64,000 nt of DNA from Priestia megaterium (GTDB lineage: Bacteria; Bacillota; Bacilli; Bacillales; Bacillaceae_H), in assembly GCF_023824195.1 (NCBI RefSeq), contig NZ_CP085442.1, forward strand, positions 2,766,001-2,830,000, read 5' to 3'. A model generated the notes under the pieces. That model worked only from the letters and a program-made list of their open reading frames with translations, did not search any database and had not been told where the DNA came from. Shown piece by piece: positions 16,775 to 26,028 of this stretch. Both the position numbers and the translations under genes were made by a program. The first letter of the stretch is position 1. Each line of letters starts with the position of its first letter.

Positions 16775-17407
16775 TTAAATTGAAATTTTCACTTCTGCGT
16801 TCATACCTGGAAGAACTTTATCTGATGCATCATCAATTGAAATTTTCACCGGTACTTTTTGCGTTACTTTTGTGTAGTTTCCTGTGTTTTGAGCCGGAAG
16901 CATAGAAGACACTGAGTTTGTTGCGCGGCCGATTGCTTCAACATGACCTTTAAAGACTTTACCTGAATCTCCGTCCACTGTAATGTCGACGCTGTCTCCT
17001 TCTTCAATATCACCTAGGTCTGTTTCTTTAATGTTTGCCGTGATATAGATTTTAGATAAATCAGCTGTTTGTGCTAATACATCGCCAGCTTTTACTAATT
17101 GATTTTGAGAAGCATTGTTTTTAATGATTGTTCCGTCAATCATAGACGTCACGTCTGTTGATTTTTCGCCTTCTTTTAAGCTTCCAACAGAATCACCTTG
17201 AGAAACGCTGTCTCCTTCTTTTACATTCCATTCGCTTAACTGACCGTTAGCTGAAGCAATAACCTGTGAAAGCGGTGCTTCTACCTGCGCTTCATCGGTT
17301 TTAACATAATTTGCTTTTTCGTAGAAATAATATCCACCAAAACCTACTAGTAATAAAATCACAATGATTCCAACAATGTTAGTAACCAATAAACGACTTT
17401 TACTCAT
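16775..17407 (-). CDS. Short HlyD/EmrA-type membrane-fusion protein (YhbJ-like)
   Basis: A 210-residue adaptor anchored by one N-terminal helix (VTNIVGIIVILLLVGFGGYY). It has a split biotinyl-lipoyl domain (DEAQVEAPLSQVIASANGQL, then MIDGTIIKNNASQNQLVKAG) and a beta-barrel part (NIKETDLGDIEEGDSVDITV). The long coiled-coil hairpin of Gram-negative EmrA is absent, as expected in a Gram-positive cell. It lies 30 bases after the MFS gene. The MarR-MFS-HlyD set resembles yhbI-yhbJ-yhcA of Bacillus subtilis. Confidence 0.85.
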   Translation of the reverse strand: MSKSRLLVTNIVGIIVILLLVGFGGYYFYEKANYVKTDEAQVEAPLSQVIASANGQLSEWNVKEGDSVSQGDSVGSLKEGEKSTDVTSMIDGTIIKNNASQNQLVKAGDVLAQTADLSKIYITANIKETDLGDIEEGDSVDITVDGDSGKVFKGHVEAIGRATNSVSSMLPAQNTGNYTKVTQKVPVKISIDDASDKVLPGMNAEVKISI

Positions 17408-17436
17408 CGGAATTCCTTCTTTCTATAGTTAGTATA

Positions 17437-19092
17437 TTATACAGATGTTTCTTCTGTTTGAGGCGCCGGCAGCATTTTTCTTTCTTCTTGCGGCTCAGCT
17501 TTTTCTTGCACCTCTTCTTTTTGAACAAGAATTCTATTTTGACCGCTCCACGCTTTACTTAGTGAAGCAATGAGCATGATTACGCCTAAAATACCAAGCA
17601 TGAAAAATAAGTTGTGATACGCATGTAAAATCGACGCTTTTTTAGCGCTTGCTACAACAGCTGTCACAGCCGATGTTTTTGCGTCCGCTTGGCTCATTCC
17701 CATACCCATATAGCGTTTGATCATTTCAGACAGCTGCAGCTTCACCTGAGGATCTACTGAGCTAATTTGACCTCGAAAATCTTCATAATAAATCGCGTTT
17801 TGTCGAACAACAAACCATCCTATTACAGGTGCTATAATGGCTCCTAGTAAATTTCGAATGGAGTGCAGTGAAATCGAACGCATCGAAGCTTGATGTAAAT
17901 CTCCGGCTAGTGCCGCTCCTAGCGCACCAGATACCAGTGCCATACTAACACCCATACCAAAGAGCATAATGTAAACATATAAACTTACTAGTGATGTATC
18001 GGCTGATACGTTCACCCAGCTAAATCCTACAACGACAATGAGAAGTGATCCAATCGCTCCAAGGTAACCTGGACCAAACTTGTCATACAAGAATGTCGTG
18101 GCAAATGCTGAAATCAGTACCCCAACAAAAAAGTATAAATAAAAATAAGAAAGCGTGGTGTACGATGCATTTTGCACATTTTGCATGACGCCATTAATGC
18201 CTGCAATCGCTAAGATGTATGCCATATGACCGCCAATTGCCATAATTGTACCTGCAACTGGTTTTACGGCTAGCAGCGATTTTAATGGTACTAACGGATT
18301 TTCAGCTGCTAAATCAACTAAGACAAAAATGACAACTAATCCTGCTGCAGCTAGTAAGAAAGGCCACACTTGAATAGAAGCGAATCCTTCGTATCTTAGT
18401 TCATACAGTGGATACACTAATAAAATCATAATAAGACTAAGAATAAAGATACTTTTCTTATCTACTGGACGCTCTTCTTGCTGACTCGGATCGTGAGCAG
18501 GCAATACCTTATAACCAATAAATAGACATATAAGAGAAGCTATTATTCCTAAAACAAAAACCCAGCGCCAATTATCCATGCTAAGAGATACAGCACCTAA
18601 AAAGGCTCCAATCGCCGTTGAACCGAACAGTCCGCCGATCGCTAACACTAAAAAGAAGTTTCGAATTTTATTCGGAAACGAGATCAGCGCAGCTGGAATA
18701 ATGGTTAAAAACAGCATTCCTGAGCTTAAACCTTGAATGAGACGACCAAGGGATAAAAACGCAACGTTTTCAGAAAAAACGTTGATAATCGAACCTGCTA
18801 AAAAGACTAAAACGAACGTTAAGTATGCTTTACGCACGCCATATTTTTTCGTGAGCATCGGACCAATAGGTACCCCAAGTCCAAATGCCAAGTTAGAAAT
18901 AATAGATGGCAATAGTAAGCTTTGTGTACTCGCATCAAATCGATTTTGAATTAATACTTGATTGACCGTGTAGGATAAATTCAAAAAATACTGAGGGCCA
19001 ATCGAAAATAGCGTTAAAATCGCCATAATTAAGTATTTAGGTACGCTTAAACCTTGTTTGTCGGAGGCTACTGCTGGATTATTCTGACTCAT
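17437..19092 (-). CDS. MFS drug exporter, DHA2/EmrB-type (YhcA-like)
   Basis: A 551-residue, 14-helix major facilitator. The first half shows LGRLIQGLSSGMLFLTIIPA, the motif C region of drug/H+ antiporters, and a conserved Gly-rich GVPIGPMLTKKYGVRKAY loop. GGAGGA lies 6 bases before ATG 19092. It is cotranscribed with the HlyD-like gene and lies next to a MarR gene in the same orientation. A promoter with an embedded palindrome precedes it, so induction by a MarR ligand is likely. Confidence 0.88.
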   Translation of the reverse strand: MSQNNPAVASDKQGLSVPKYLIMAILTLFSIGPQYFLNLSYTVNQVLIQNRFDASTQSLLLPSIISNLAFGLGVPIGPMLTKKYGVRKAYLTFVLVFLAGSIINVFSENVAFLSLGRLIQGLSSGMLFLTIIPAALISFPNKIRNFFLVLAIGGLFGSTAIGAFLGAVSLSMDNWRWVFVLGIIASLICLFIGYKVLPAHDPSQQEERPVDKKSIFILSLIMILLVYPLYELRYEGFASIQVWPFLLAAAGLVVIFVLVDLAAENPLVPLKSLLAVKPVAGTIMAIGGHMAYILAIAGINGVMQNVQNASYTTLSYFYLYFFVGVLISAFATTFLYDKFGPGYLGAIGSLLIVVVGFSWVNVSADTSLVSLYVYIMLFGMGVSMALVSGALGAALAGDLHQASMRSISLHSIRNLLGAIIAPVIGWFVVRQNAIYYEDFRGQISSVDPQVKLQLSEMIKRYMGMGMSQADAKTSAVTAVVASAKKASILHAYHNLFFMLGILGVIMLIASLSKAWSGQNRILVQKEEVQEKAEPQEERKMLPAPQTEETSV

Positions 19093-19145
19093 ATTTATTC
19101 CTCCTTTTATTAAATTCTTTTTATAAGACTAACAATTCCTTACAT

Positions 19146-19173
19146 ATTTTATTGTACAAGTTGTATAATGCAA
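19146..19173 (-). promoter_or_regulatory. Promoter with MarR-type operator
   Basis: Minus strand -35 TTGCAT (19168-19173) and -10 TAAAAT (19146-19151) are 16 bases apart. Filling the spacer is TTATACAA-C-TTGTACAA (19152-19168), an inverted repeat with one mismatch. Binding there would block RNA polymerase. The neighbouring MarR protein is the obvious candidate. Confidence 0.6.
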
Positions 19174-19285
19174 GTTATAGCAGCACTACATATTATACAT
19201 CTTTTAATGAAGAAATCAACTTCTTTGTTTCAACTTAAAAAGACTATTTTTCAATAGCCTTCTTGTCCATCTATATGTATTCGCT

Positions 19286-19723
19286 TTAACATCCATTACT
19301 GCGCCATTTTTTAAAATCGTGATTCAAGCGGGATAAGCTTTTTTCCAGTGCTAAAATCTCTTCTTCCGACCAGTCTTCCAATACTTCAGCATAGGCTTGT
19401 TTACGCTTGTTTTGTACATGCTGCAAAATATCTTTTCCTGAATCCGTCATTTCAATTAAACTAATCCGCCCATTTTCTGGACTTGGAAAGCGGCGAACAA
19501 ACTGTTTAGTCTCAAGGGCAGATACTTGCCGGCTAGCTGTAGATAAGCTCAGCTTTAAATTTTCAGCTAATGCATTAATCCCGAGCGGACTGCGCTGATC
19601 TAGCTCGCTTAACAGTAAATATTCGGACCGATCCAAGCTTCCAAGCTTAGGACTGTGCGTCGTTGTTAGACGAACAAGCAGCGCAATTTCGTGCTCAATG
19701 GTTTGCAGCGAGTCTCGCTTCAC
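19286..19723 (-). CDS. MarR-family transcriptional regulator (YhbI-like)
   Basis: A 145-residue winged-helix repressor. The helix-turn-helix is LGINALAENLKLSLSTASRQ with the recognition helix SALETKQFVRRF, followed by the wing ENGRISLIEMTDSG. The start is GTG 19723, since GGGGGAG lies 6 bases upstream; the longer frame to ATG 19786 would add 21 residues without a site. It probably represses the downstream exporter pair, whose promoter carries a matching palindrome. Confidence 0.85.
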   Translation of the reverse strand: MKRDSLQTIEHEIALLVRLTTTHSPKLGSLDRSEYLLLSELDQRSPLGINALAENLKLSLSTASRQVSALETKQFVRRFPSPENGRISLIEMTDSGKDILQHVQNKRKQAYAEVLEDWSEEEILALEKSLSRLNHDFKKWRSNGC

Positions 19724-19840
19724 TTCTATCTCCCCCTTTATCTCATAGAACATTCTGTAATTTTCGATATGTTTACTATACCGCAACCGTTCGCGTGAAC
19801 CAACCTTTTTTCCGTTTTTCTTCTATTATATAGAAAGAAA

Positions 19841-20602
19841 TCATAGATGGGGTACATTTAATTCTAGCATCACAGGACAGTGGTCGCTTCCCATTACATG
19901 CGGATGAATAGCAGCTTCTTGAATAACGTCTTTAATTCTCTCTGATATGATAAAATAATCAATGCGCCACCCAATATTTCGTTCTCGCACTTTGTTCATA
20001 TACGACCACCATGTATAAGCGCCTTCTCGATCCGGATATAGATAACGAAATGTATCAAGAAATCCGCTAGCAAGAAGCGTCGTCATTTTCCCTCGCTCTT
20101 CTATTGTAAAACCAGAATTGCCTCGGTTTGACTTTGGGTTGCGCAAATCAATCTCTGCGTGTGCTACGTTTAAGTCTCCGCATAAAATCACCGCTTTACG
20201 ACTATTTAATTTTTTCAAGTACACAAGCAGATCATCTTCCCATTGAAGCCTTTCTTCAAGTCTCGCTAAATCTCTTTTAGAATTTGGCGTATACACATTT
20301 ACTACATAGCATTGTTCAAACTCGAGTGTAATGATACGCCCTTCGTCTTCTGATTCTTTATCCACACCGTATGAAACCGATAAAGGCTTTTGCTTTGTAA
20401 AAACAGCCGTTCCGGAATAGCCTTTTTTCACGGCGTAATTCCAGTACTGATAATATCCTTCTAGCTGCAAATCGATCTGCCCCTCTTGCAGCTTCGTCTC
20501 TTGAATACAAAATACATCCGCATTCACTTCTTGAAAATAATCTAAAAATCCTTTTCGCACACATGCGCGAATGCCATTTACGTTCCACGAAATCAACTTC
20601 AT
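19841..20602 (-). CDS. exoA: Exodeoxyribonuclease III / AP endonuclease
   Basis: A 253-residue enzyme of the exonuclease III family that cleaves DNA at abasic sites in base-excision repair. Diagnostic motifs are present in order: SWNVNGIRACVRKGF, QETKL with the metal-binding Glu, VYTPNSKRDLAR, CGDLNVAH with the catalytic Asp/Asn, WRIDYFIISERI, and the C-terminal MGSDHCPVML with the His-Asp dyad. It is a single gene; its relation to the neighbouring transport genes is positional only. Confidence 0.95.
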   Translation of the reverse strand: MKLISWNVNGIRACVRKGFLDYFQEVNADVFCIQETKLQEGQIDLQLEGYYQYWNYAVKKGYSGTAVFTKQKPLSVSYGVDKESEDEGRIITLEFEQCYVVNVYTPNSKRDLARLEERLQWEDDLLVYLKKLNSRKAVILCGDLNVAHAEIDLRNPKSNRGNSGFTIEERGKMTTLLASGFLDTFRYLYPDREGAYTWWSYMNKVRERNIGWRIDYFIISERIKDVIQEAAIHPHVMGSDHCPVMLELNVPHL

Positions 20603-20773
20603 AAACTCTTCACGTTCTCCTCACTCGATTTATGTATCAGTGTTTAGTGTAGACAATTTCTTGCATGAGTTCAAATAATTTAAAGCGTATACTTTTCTTT
20701 TCAAGGTATTCCTAATATTTCTTCTTATTTTATTTTCTGTACCTCAAACACTAGATATAAGAGGTGAAAAGCA

Positions 20774-20932
20774 ATGTCAATAAACAATCGATATGACAAT
20801 ACCGAAGAAGTTTCTGCTGTTTCTAAAAAAGAAGAACATCCTGCTAAACAATGTGAAACACAAGATCAAACGGCGCTTACTAAAGAAGATTTTTCTTTAA
20901 ATGATTCTGCTATTAAGCACTTCAGCAGGTAA
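20774..20932 (+). CDS. Small hydrophilic protein (52 residues)
   Basis: A short frame MSINNRYDNTEEVSAVSKKE... ending HFSR, with GAGGTG 8 bases before ATG 20774. It is highly charged, has one Cys, no hydrophobic segment and no known domain. Codon content looks protein-like, and the erythromycin-esterase gene follows 86 bases later. The function is unknown. Confidence 0.55.
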   Translation: MSINNRYDNTEEVSAVSKKEEHPAKQCETQDQTALTKEDFSLNDSAIKHFSR

Positions 20933-21018
20933 TCCATAAAAATAAAAACCCGTTAACTGGTAGCAAGACTTGCTGTCCCAAGCTCTTGCTATCCATTTCT
21001 TAAAAATAAGGTGGTCGT

Positions 21019-22278
21019 ATGCTAAAAACCATTCAAATGATAGAAGCCATTAAAAAACATTCTATGCCTTTTGCTGATGTCGATGACTTACTGCCGCTTA
21101 TTAACACAGCAAGCCGCGCTCAATACGTACTTCTCGGCGAAGCATCTCACGGCACATCTGAATTTTACGAAATTCGAGCAGCTATTACGAAAGAATTAAT
21201 TCAGCATCATGATTTTTCCTTTATAGCAGTGGAAGGAGACTGGCCTTCGTGTTTTGAAGTTAATCGCTATATTAAAGGATATACAACTCAATACGCGAAT
21301 GCCGAAGATGTCTTAAAATCTTTTAGCCGCTGGCCTTCATGGATGTGGGCCAATCAAGAAATAAAAGAATTGATTGAATGGCTTCGTGATTATAACAACA
21401 ACTTGCCAGCACATCAGCCAAAAGTAGGTTTTTACGGCTTAGATGTATACAGCCTGTGGGAATCGATGGAAGCTATTATTGAGTACTTAGAAAACAACCA
21501 CGCTTCTGATGCAAAGAAAGCGAAAAAAGCCTTTGAATGCTTTGAACCTTTTCATCGTGAAGCACAGATGTACGGAATTTCTTCTGCTCTTTACGGAAAA
21601 AACTGCATGGTAGAAATCTTAGAGCTTTTACAAACCATTCAGCAAAAGAAAGATACCTATACTCATGAGCCTGAGGCTGCGCTTAGTATGCAGGTAAATA
21701 TGCTGGTAGCAAGCAATGCTGAAGCTTATTATCATACGATGATTACCAATGACAATGAATCGTGGAATATTCGCGATCGTCATATGGTAGAAGCTTTAAA
21801 ATATATTCAATCTTACTACAAAGATAGCGCCAAAGGAATTGTATGGGAGCATAACACTCACATCGGAGATGCAAGAGCAACGGACATGAAAAGCAGCGGC
21901 ATGGTGAATGTAGGTCAGCTTACCCGTGAAGAATACGGACAGAAGCATGTTTACGCCGTCGGATTCGGAACTCATCACGGCACGGTCATTGCTTCTGATA
22001 GCTGGGATAATCCTCAGCAGGAATTAACCGTTCCTCCAGCTATGGAAGGAAGCTGGGAAGATACCATTCACCGAGCAGGTGCTTTTGATCAATACCTCAT
22101 GTTCACAGAAGAAAACCGAATATTTTTTCATTCAACGATAGGCCACCGCGCCATTGGTGTTGTATATGACCCAGAGATTGAACAATACGGAAATTATGTT
22201 CCTTCTCGCTTGTCAAAACGATATGATGCTTTTATTTACGTAGAAAAAACACACGCCTTATCGCCACTCATCTTTTAA
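21019..22278 (+). CDS. Erythromycin-esterase-family protein
   Basis: A 419-residue enzyme of the erythromycin esterase (EreA/B-like) superfamily. Family motifs: LLGEASHGTSEFYEIRAAIT with the key His-Gly, AVEGDWPSCFEVNRYI, FYGLDVYSLWESM, WEHNTHIGDARATDM with a His pair, and GFGTHHGTVIASD. In Bacillus these chromosomal homologues form a separate branch and need not give macrolide resistance. AAGGTGG precedes ATG 21019. A terminator follows. Confidence 0.85.
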   Translation: MLKTIQMIEAIKKHSMPFADVDDLLPLINTASRAQYVLLGEASHGTSEFYEIRAAITKELIQHHDFSFIAVEGDWPSCFEVNRYIKGYTTQYANAEDVLKSFSRWPSWMWANQEIKELIEWLRDYNNNLPAHQPKVGFYGLDVYSLWESMEAIIEYLENNHASDAKKAKKAFECFEPFHREAQMYGISSALYGKNCMVEILELLQTIQQKKDTYTHEPEAALSMQVNMLVASNAEAYYHTMITNDNESWNIRDRHMVEALKYIQSYYKDSAKGIVWEHNTHIGDARATDMKSSGMVNVGQLTREEYGQKHVYAVGFGTHHGTVIASDSWDNPQQELTVPPAMEGSWEDTIHRAGAFDQYLMFTEENRIFFHSTIGHRAIGVVYDPEIEQYGNYVPSRLSKRYDAFIYVEKTHALSPLIF

Positions 22279-22281
22279 TTA

Positions 22282-22313
22282 AATAAGCGGACTTCCAACG
22301 AAGTCCGCTTATT
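22282..22313. terminator. Bidirectional terminator
   Basis: A perfect 14-bp stem (AATAAGCGGACTTC / GAAGTCCGCTTATT) with a CAAC loop between two convergent genes. Confidence 0.92.
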
Positions 22314-22314
22314 T

Positions 22315-22788
22315 TTATTGCAAAAAGCTACGAATCGTATCGGTCACCAGTGCATGGTCTTCTTCTTGTGACATGCCTGATACGGTGATGCTTCCAATTA
22401 CGCCAACGTTTTTAACCGAAATCGGAAATGACCCGCCTACCGCTTCGAATTCCTGAGGGTTAGCTGCATAAAACTGCGCGTAAGAACGATCTTTTAACTC
22501 GCAGTACAGCTTCATATAATACGAGCTGTGATGGTGGCGAAGAACGGTATTTGATTTTCGTTTAATCCATTCTTCATGGTCGGGAATGGCCCCTTCCATC
22601 GCATGTTGAAAGAGAGTTTGACCATTTCGTTTAATATTTACTGTAACGGCTTTCCCCTTACTTTTTGCTTCATTAATAATTGCTGTTCCTATCTGCAAAG
22701 CTTGGTCATTTGTAAATTGATGAAAGATTAGTTCTTTTTCCTGCTGAACTACTTTTTCAAGTAGTTTCTCTACCGAATGATTACTCAC
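22315..22788 (-). CDS. UPF0303 / heme-degrading-domain (GlcG/HbpS-like) protein
   Basis: A 157-residue protein of the UPF0303 group within the HbpS/GlcG fold. It shows KAVTVNIKRNGQTLFQHAME, an RRK-like segment IKRKSNTVLRHHHSSYYMKL and the glycine-rich end AVGGSFPISVKNVGVIGSIT. The start is GTG 22788, with AAGGAG 8 bases upstream; 18 extra in-frame codons upstream overlap the preceding gene. It is the last gene of a DeoR-oxidoreductase operon. The substrate is unknown. Confidence 0.78.
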   Translation of the reverse strand: MSNHSVEKLLEKVVQQEKELIFHQFTNDQALQIGTAIINEAKSKGKAVTVNIKRNGQTLFQHAMEGAIPDHEEWIKRKSNTVLRHHHSSYYMKLYCELKDRSYAQFYAANPQEFEAVGGSFPISVKNVGVIGSITVSGMSQEEDHALVTDTIRSFLQ

Positions 22789-22801
22789 TGTTTCTCGCTC
22801 C

Positions 22802-23836
22802 TTAGTTAAAATAAACCGCTCGTTTTTCTTGGCTGCTTTCAAATGCCGCTTCGATAACTTTAACTACGTCACGAGCTTCTTCTGCTGAAACCGGAAGCTC
22901 TTCTCCTCGAAGCAGGCTGTCGGCTATTTTTTGATAATACGTCACATAAGAACCGTGCAGCGTTTGAATTTCTTCCGTTTCGCCTTCGCCTGTTGTCAGC
23001 TTCCCGTAGTGCTCAGGGCTGTCAGCTCCCCACGTATCATCCACAGGCTTCTTGCCGGCTCTTAGCATATCTTCTTGGCCGTCAATGCCGTATTTAATAT
23101 AGCTTGCTTTTGTTCCGTGAACTTGAAAGCGCGGCCCGTTGCTTGGCACAATGGCACTTGAATGTAAAATAACGCGAAGAGAACCGTATCCAAGCACTAC
23201 GTGGAAGTAATCATCCGCACGTGCATGATCTCGCTGACCAAACACATCAGCTTGAACAAATTCAGGCATTCCAAAAAGGTGTAAGGCCTGGTCAATTAAA
23301 TGAGATCCTAAATCGTAAAGCGCTCCTGAACCAGGTCCTTCATTCTCTCTCCAGCGGTCTCGAACAGCTGGACGATAGCGGTCAAAATGAGCTTCATACA
23401 TTTTAACGTCGCCTAATTTTCTTTCTTCAATCAGCTGCTTCACTGTCAAATAATCGTTATCCCATCTGCGGTTATGATAGACGCTTAGTTGCACATCTTG
23501 TTCTTTTGCTAATTGAATTAATTCATTTGCTTCTTTTTCCGATACGACCATCGGCTTTTCAATAATTACATGCTTGCCTGCACGCAGTGCGTCTTTCACC
23601 ATTTCATAATGCATGCCGCTAGGCGTTGTAATAATAACTAAGTCAATGCTGTCATCTTCTAGAAGTTCAGATAGAGTGCTCACTACTTCAACATCTTCTA
23701 AGTCACTCTTTACTTTTTCAGGATTTGAACTCATTACTTTTGAAATATGAAATTCGTCTAACACGCTTAAAAGCGGCGTGTGAAAGACCGTTGCTGAAAA
23801 TCCGTATCCTACTAATCCTACTTTTATTTTCTTCAT
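22802..23836 (-). CDS. iolW: Gfo/Idh/MocA oxidoreductase, scyllo-inositol dehydrogenase type
   Basis: A 344-residue NAD(P)-dependent dehydrogenase. The Rossmann start KVGLVGYGFSATVFHTPLL, EKPMVVSEKEANELI with the conserved Lys-Pro, and GSGALYDLGSHLIDQAL with the catalytic region are as in YvaA/IolW, the NADPH-dependent scyllo-inositol 2-dehydrogenase. Close relatives act on other sugars, so the substrate is inferred. It overlaps the DeoR regulator gene by four bases (ATGA). Confidence 0.8.
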   Translation of the reverse strand: MKKIKVGLVGYGFSATVFHTPLLSVLDEFHISKVMSSNPEKVKSDLEDVEVVSTLSELLEDDSIDLVIITTPSGMHYEMVKDALRAGKHVIIEKPMVVSEKEANELIQLAKEQDVQLSVYHNRRWDNDYLTVKQLIEERKLGDVKMYEAHFDRYRPAVRDRWRENEGPGSGALYDLGSHLIDQALHLFGMPEFVQADVFGQRDHARADDYFHVVLGYGSLRVILHSSAIVPSNGPRFQVHGTKASYIKYGIDGQEDMLRAGKKPVDDTWGADSPEHYGKLTTGEGETEEIQTLHGSYVTYYQKIADSLLRGEELPVSAEEARDVVKVIEAAFESSQEKRAVYFN

Positions 23837-24603
23837 TGTGTTTCCTCTCCTTTATCAAAATCTGTTACGATAAGCCGCACTTGATTTTGTTCTATTTTTT
23901 CTTTTACATCTGCTTCTGGCGCTTTATTCGTAATCAGGATATCAATGTCGCTCATATCACATACTCGGTGTAAGAATTCACGTTCAAACTTTGTATGATC
24001 CGCAAGCATAATAACTTGTCTTGCGCATTGAATCATCTGTCTTTTTAAAAACGCTTCTTCTTCACTTGGAGATGTAATACCATCTGCACCAACGCCGCAC
24101 GTACCTAAAAACAGCTGATCTACTTTGTATTCCTGCAACGTAGAAATCGTTCTTGGCCCGGTGACGTTACGGTTTTTCCCGTTAAACTTGCCCGGCAGCA
24201 AAAACGTATCACTTGTCGTATATTGATCCAGCAAATCCACATTATCAATGGAATTCGTAATAACGGTTACATGCTTTACATCCATATACTTTGCCATCAG
24301 TGCGATGGTAGAAGACGTATCTAAAAGCACGTCATACCCCTCCGACATTAACGAAGCTGCTTCTTTAGCAATTTGTTCTTTGGCTTTGGTAGGCGTTCGC
24401 TCACTGTAATCAATGATATGACTTGACGATAGCGTCGCTCCGCCTTTAACTCTCATAACCTCACCGTTTTCTTCAAGCTTGACTAAATCACGTCTCGCCG
24501 TATCTTTTGAAACGGTAAACATATCGCACATTTCGTCTAACGTAATTGTACGGTGTGTATGAAGGTATTCAACAATCGCACTCATGCGCTGTTCTTGATA
24601 CAT
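23833..24603 (-). CDS. DeoR/GlpR-family transcriptional regulator
   Basis: A 256-residue repressor. The N-terminal helix-turn-helix (RTITLDEMCDMFTVSKDTAR, then RRDLVKLEENGEVMRVKGGA) is the DeoR signature. The C-terminal sugar-phosphate-binding domain has VLLDTSSTIALMAKYM and FLGTCGVGADGI. It leads the operon with the IolW-like dehydrogenase and the UPF0303 gene and probably controls them in response to a phosphorylated sugar or inositol derivative (inference). GGAGGG precedes ATG 24603. Confidence 0.87.
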   Translation of the reverse strand: MYQEQRMSAIVEYLHTHRTITLDEMCDMFTVSKDTARRDLVKLEENGEVMRVKGGATLSSSHIIDYSERTPTKAKEQIAKEAASLMSEGYDVLLDTSSTIALMAKYMDVKHVTVITNSIDNVDLLDQYTTSDTFLLPGKFNGKNRNVTGPRTISTLQEYKVDQLFLGTCGVGADGITSPSEEEAFLKRQMIQCARQVIMLADHTKFEREFLHRVCDMSDIDILITNKAPEADVKEKIEQNQVRLIVTDFDKGEETQ

Positions 24604-24670
24604 TGAAATACCCTCCTTTTTTACTTTAATATGAGCTAATTGTAGCGCAAAGAAAAACTAAAAACCACTA

Positions 24671-24705
24671 AAAAAACTTAAAATGATTAATTTTTTTAAG
24701 TTTTT
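24671..24705. promoter_or_regulatory. A/T-rich inverted repeat upstream of the DeoR operon
   Basis: AAAAAACTTA (24671-24680) and TAAGTTTTT (24697-24705) form an inverted repeat about 70 bases before the regulator gene. It could be its own operator. The rest of the 24604-24880 gap holds only A/T-rich DNA and the likely promoter. Confidence 0.35.
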
Positions 24706-24881
24706 AACTTAAATTATAAAAGATTATTTAAACAAATTCGAAAAAAAGCATAAAAGTGTACAAACGCTTTTTGGAAATAACTATCTTATTTTGGATAATA
24801 CTTCTTTTATATCTGATACCCTTTCATGCTTTTCACTAATCTCTTCTAAGCGATTCGGACTTCCAGCAAACGTATATGCAA

Positions 24882-24917
24882 AAAAAAAGCGGGAATCTTT
24901 ACGATTCCCGCTTTTTC
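24882..24917 (-). terminator. Terminator of the ter/tel operon
   Basis: AAAAAGCGGGAATC / GATTCCCGCTTTTT stem right after the TelA stop codon. Confidence 0.9.
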
Positions 24918-24918
24918 G

Positions 24919-26010
24919 TTACATCTTATGTTCAAGCGCCTTGAAGTTTTCTTGAAATTGCTCTAAGCAAACAAGTCCTTCTTCACGAAGGCGTTTGTTT
25001 TCTTCTTCGATAGCTTTTGTTTCCTGCATTCCTTTCATAATAATATTCCACGTTTGTTCCATCGTTTCTACTTTTACGCTGGGCGCACCCGACATTTTGG
25101 TAATTTTAACGCTTTGCTGTGAAATATTTTCTGCATTTCGAATGAGCAGCTCATTTGTGCGTTTGTCTAATTCGTTCATCGACTCCGCTACTAAATTTTG
25201 ACGTTTTGCTGCGATTGCGTTAATAAGCCCATTTTTAAAAATAGGAATCGTTGTAATAAACGCAGAATTAATTTTGCCGATCAGCTTTGTATTTCCTCGC
25301 TGCAGCATACGGATTTGAGGAGCGGATTGATAAGATACTTGTTTTGCCATTTCTAAATCATATAATCGCTGCTCCATCAGCTCAACCGCATTTTTTAAGG
25401 TTTGAAGCTCCATTGCCGCCAGCTGATTTCCACTCGACGCTCTTTCTTCAAGCACCTTTAGCTCTTGTTTTAACTCTTCTACTTTCACTTCGCCCGCTAC
25501 AATGTATTTTTCAAGCTCCATATAATACTGATAGTTTTGCTCGTAAAGCTGTTCAAGCGTTGTGGTTGAATGCTTCATTTCGGTTTCATATTTTGTAATC
25601 TCTACATATACTTTATCAATTTCAGAGCCCATCGTTTCATATTTTTGAAACAGCTTATCCACTATTTTTTGACCGCGTTTAAAAAGCTTAGAGAAAAACC
25701 CTTTATCTTCAACAAAATCCTTTGCATCAAATTTATCCATAATCTTTCCAAGCTGCTTTAATAATTGACTTGACTCTTCCATGCTAGACGATTTAATTGT
25801 ACTAAGCACTTTTCCGGAAAACGAGGAAATTTCATTGGCTGTTTCTTTCCCATACTCAAGTAAAGCTAGCTGATTTTTATAATCAATTTGTTCTGCTAAG
25901 CGACGTACTTCCGGCTCTTCTCGCAGTTTTGCTTTTACTTCATTAGGCTTTGTTTCTAAAACTTCTTCGGCTTCGTTTAAATCTAAAGACTGTAATTCGT
26001 TTGTTGCCAT
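24919..26010 (-). CDS. yceH: Toxic-anion-resistance protein, TelA family (YceH-like)
   Basis: A 363-residue, largely coiled-coil cytosolic protein of the TelA/YceH family associated with tellurite and cell-envelope stress resistance. Signatures: FFSKLFKRGQKIVDKLFQKY, a long helical hairpin, QVSYQSAPQIRMLQRGNTKL, FITTIPIFKNGLINAI and QTWNIIMKGMQETKAIEEE. It is the last gene of the TerD-YceG-TelA operon, 18 bases after YceG. The biochemical role of the family is not settled. Confidence 0.88.
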   Translation of the reverse strand: MATNELQSLDLNEAEEVLETKPNEVKAKLREEPEVRRLAEQIDYKNQLALLEYGKETANEISSFSGKVLSTIKSSSMEESSQLLKQLGKIMDKFDAKDFVEDKGFFSKLFKRGQKIVDKLFQKYETMGSEIDKVYVEITKYETEMKHSTTTLEQLYEQNYQYYMELEKYIVAGEVKVEELKQELKVLEERASSGNQLAAMELQTLKNAVELMEQRLYDLEMAKQVSYQSAPQIRMLQRGNTKLIGKINSAFITTIPIFKNGLINAIAAKRQNLVAESMNELDKRTNELLIRNAENISQQSVKITKMSGAPSVKVETMEQTWNIIMKGMQETKAIEEENKRLREEGLVCLEQFQENFKALEHKM

Positions 26011-26028
26011 TTAAAAACCCTTCTTTCT

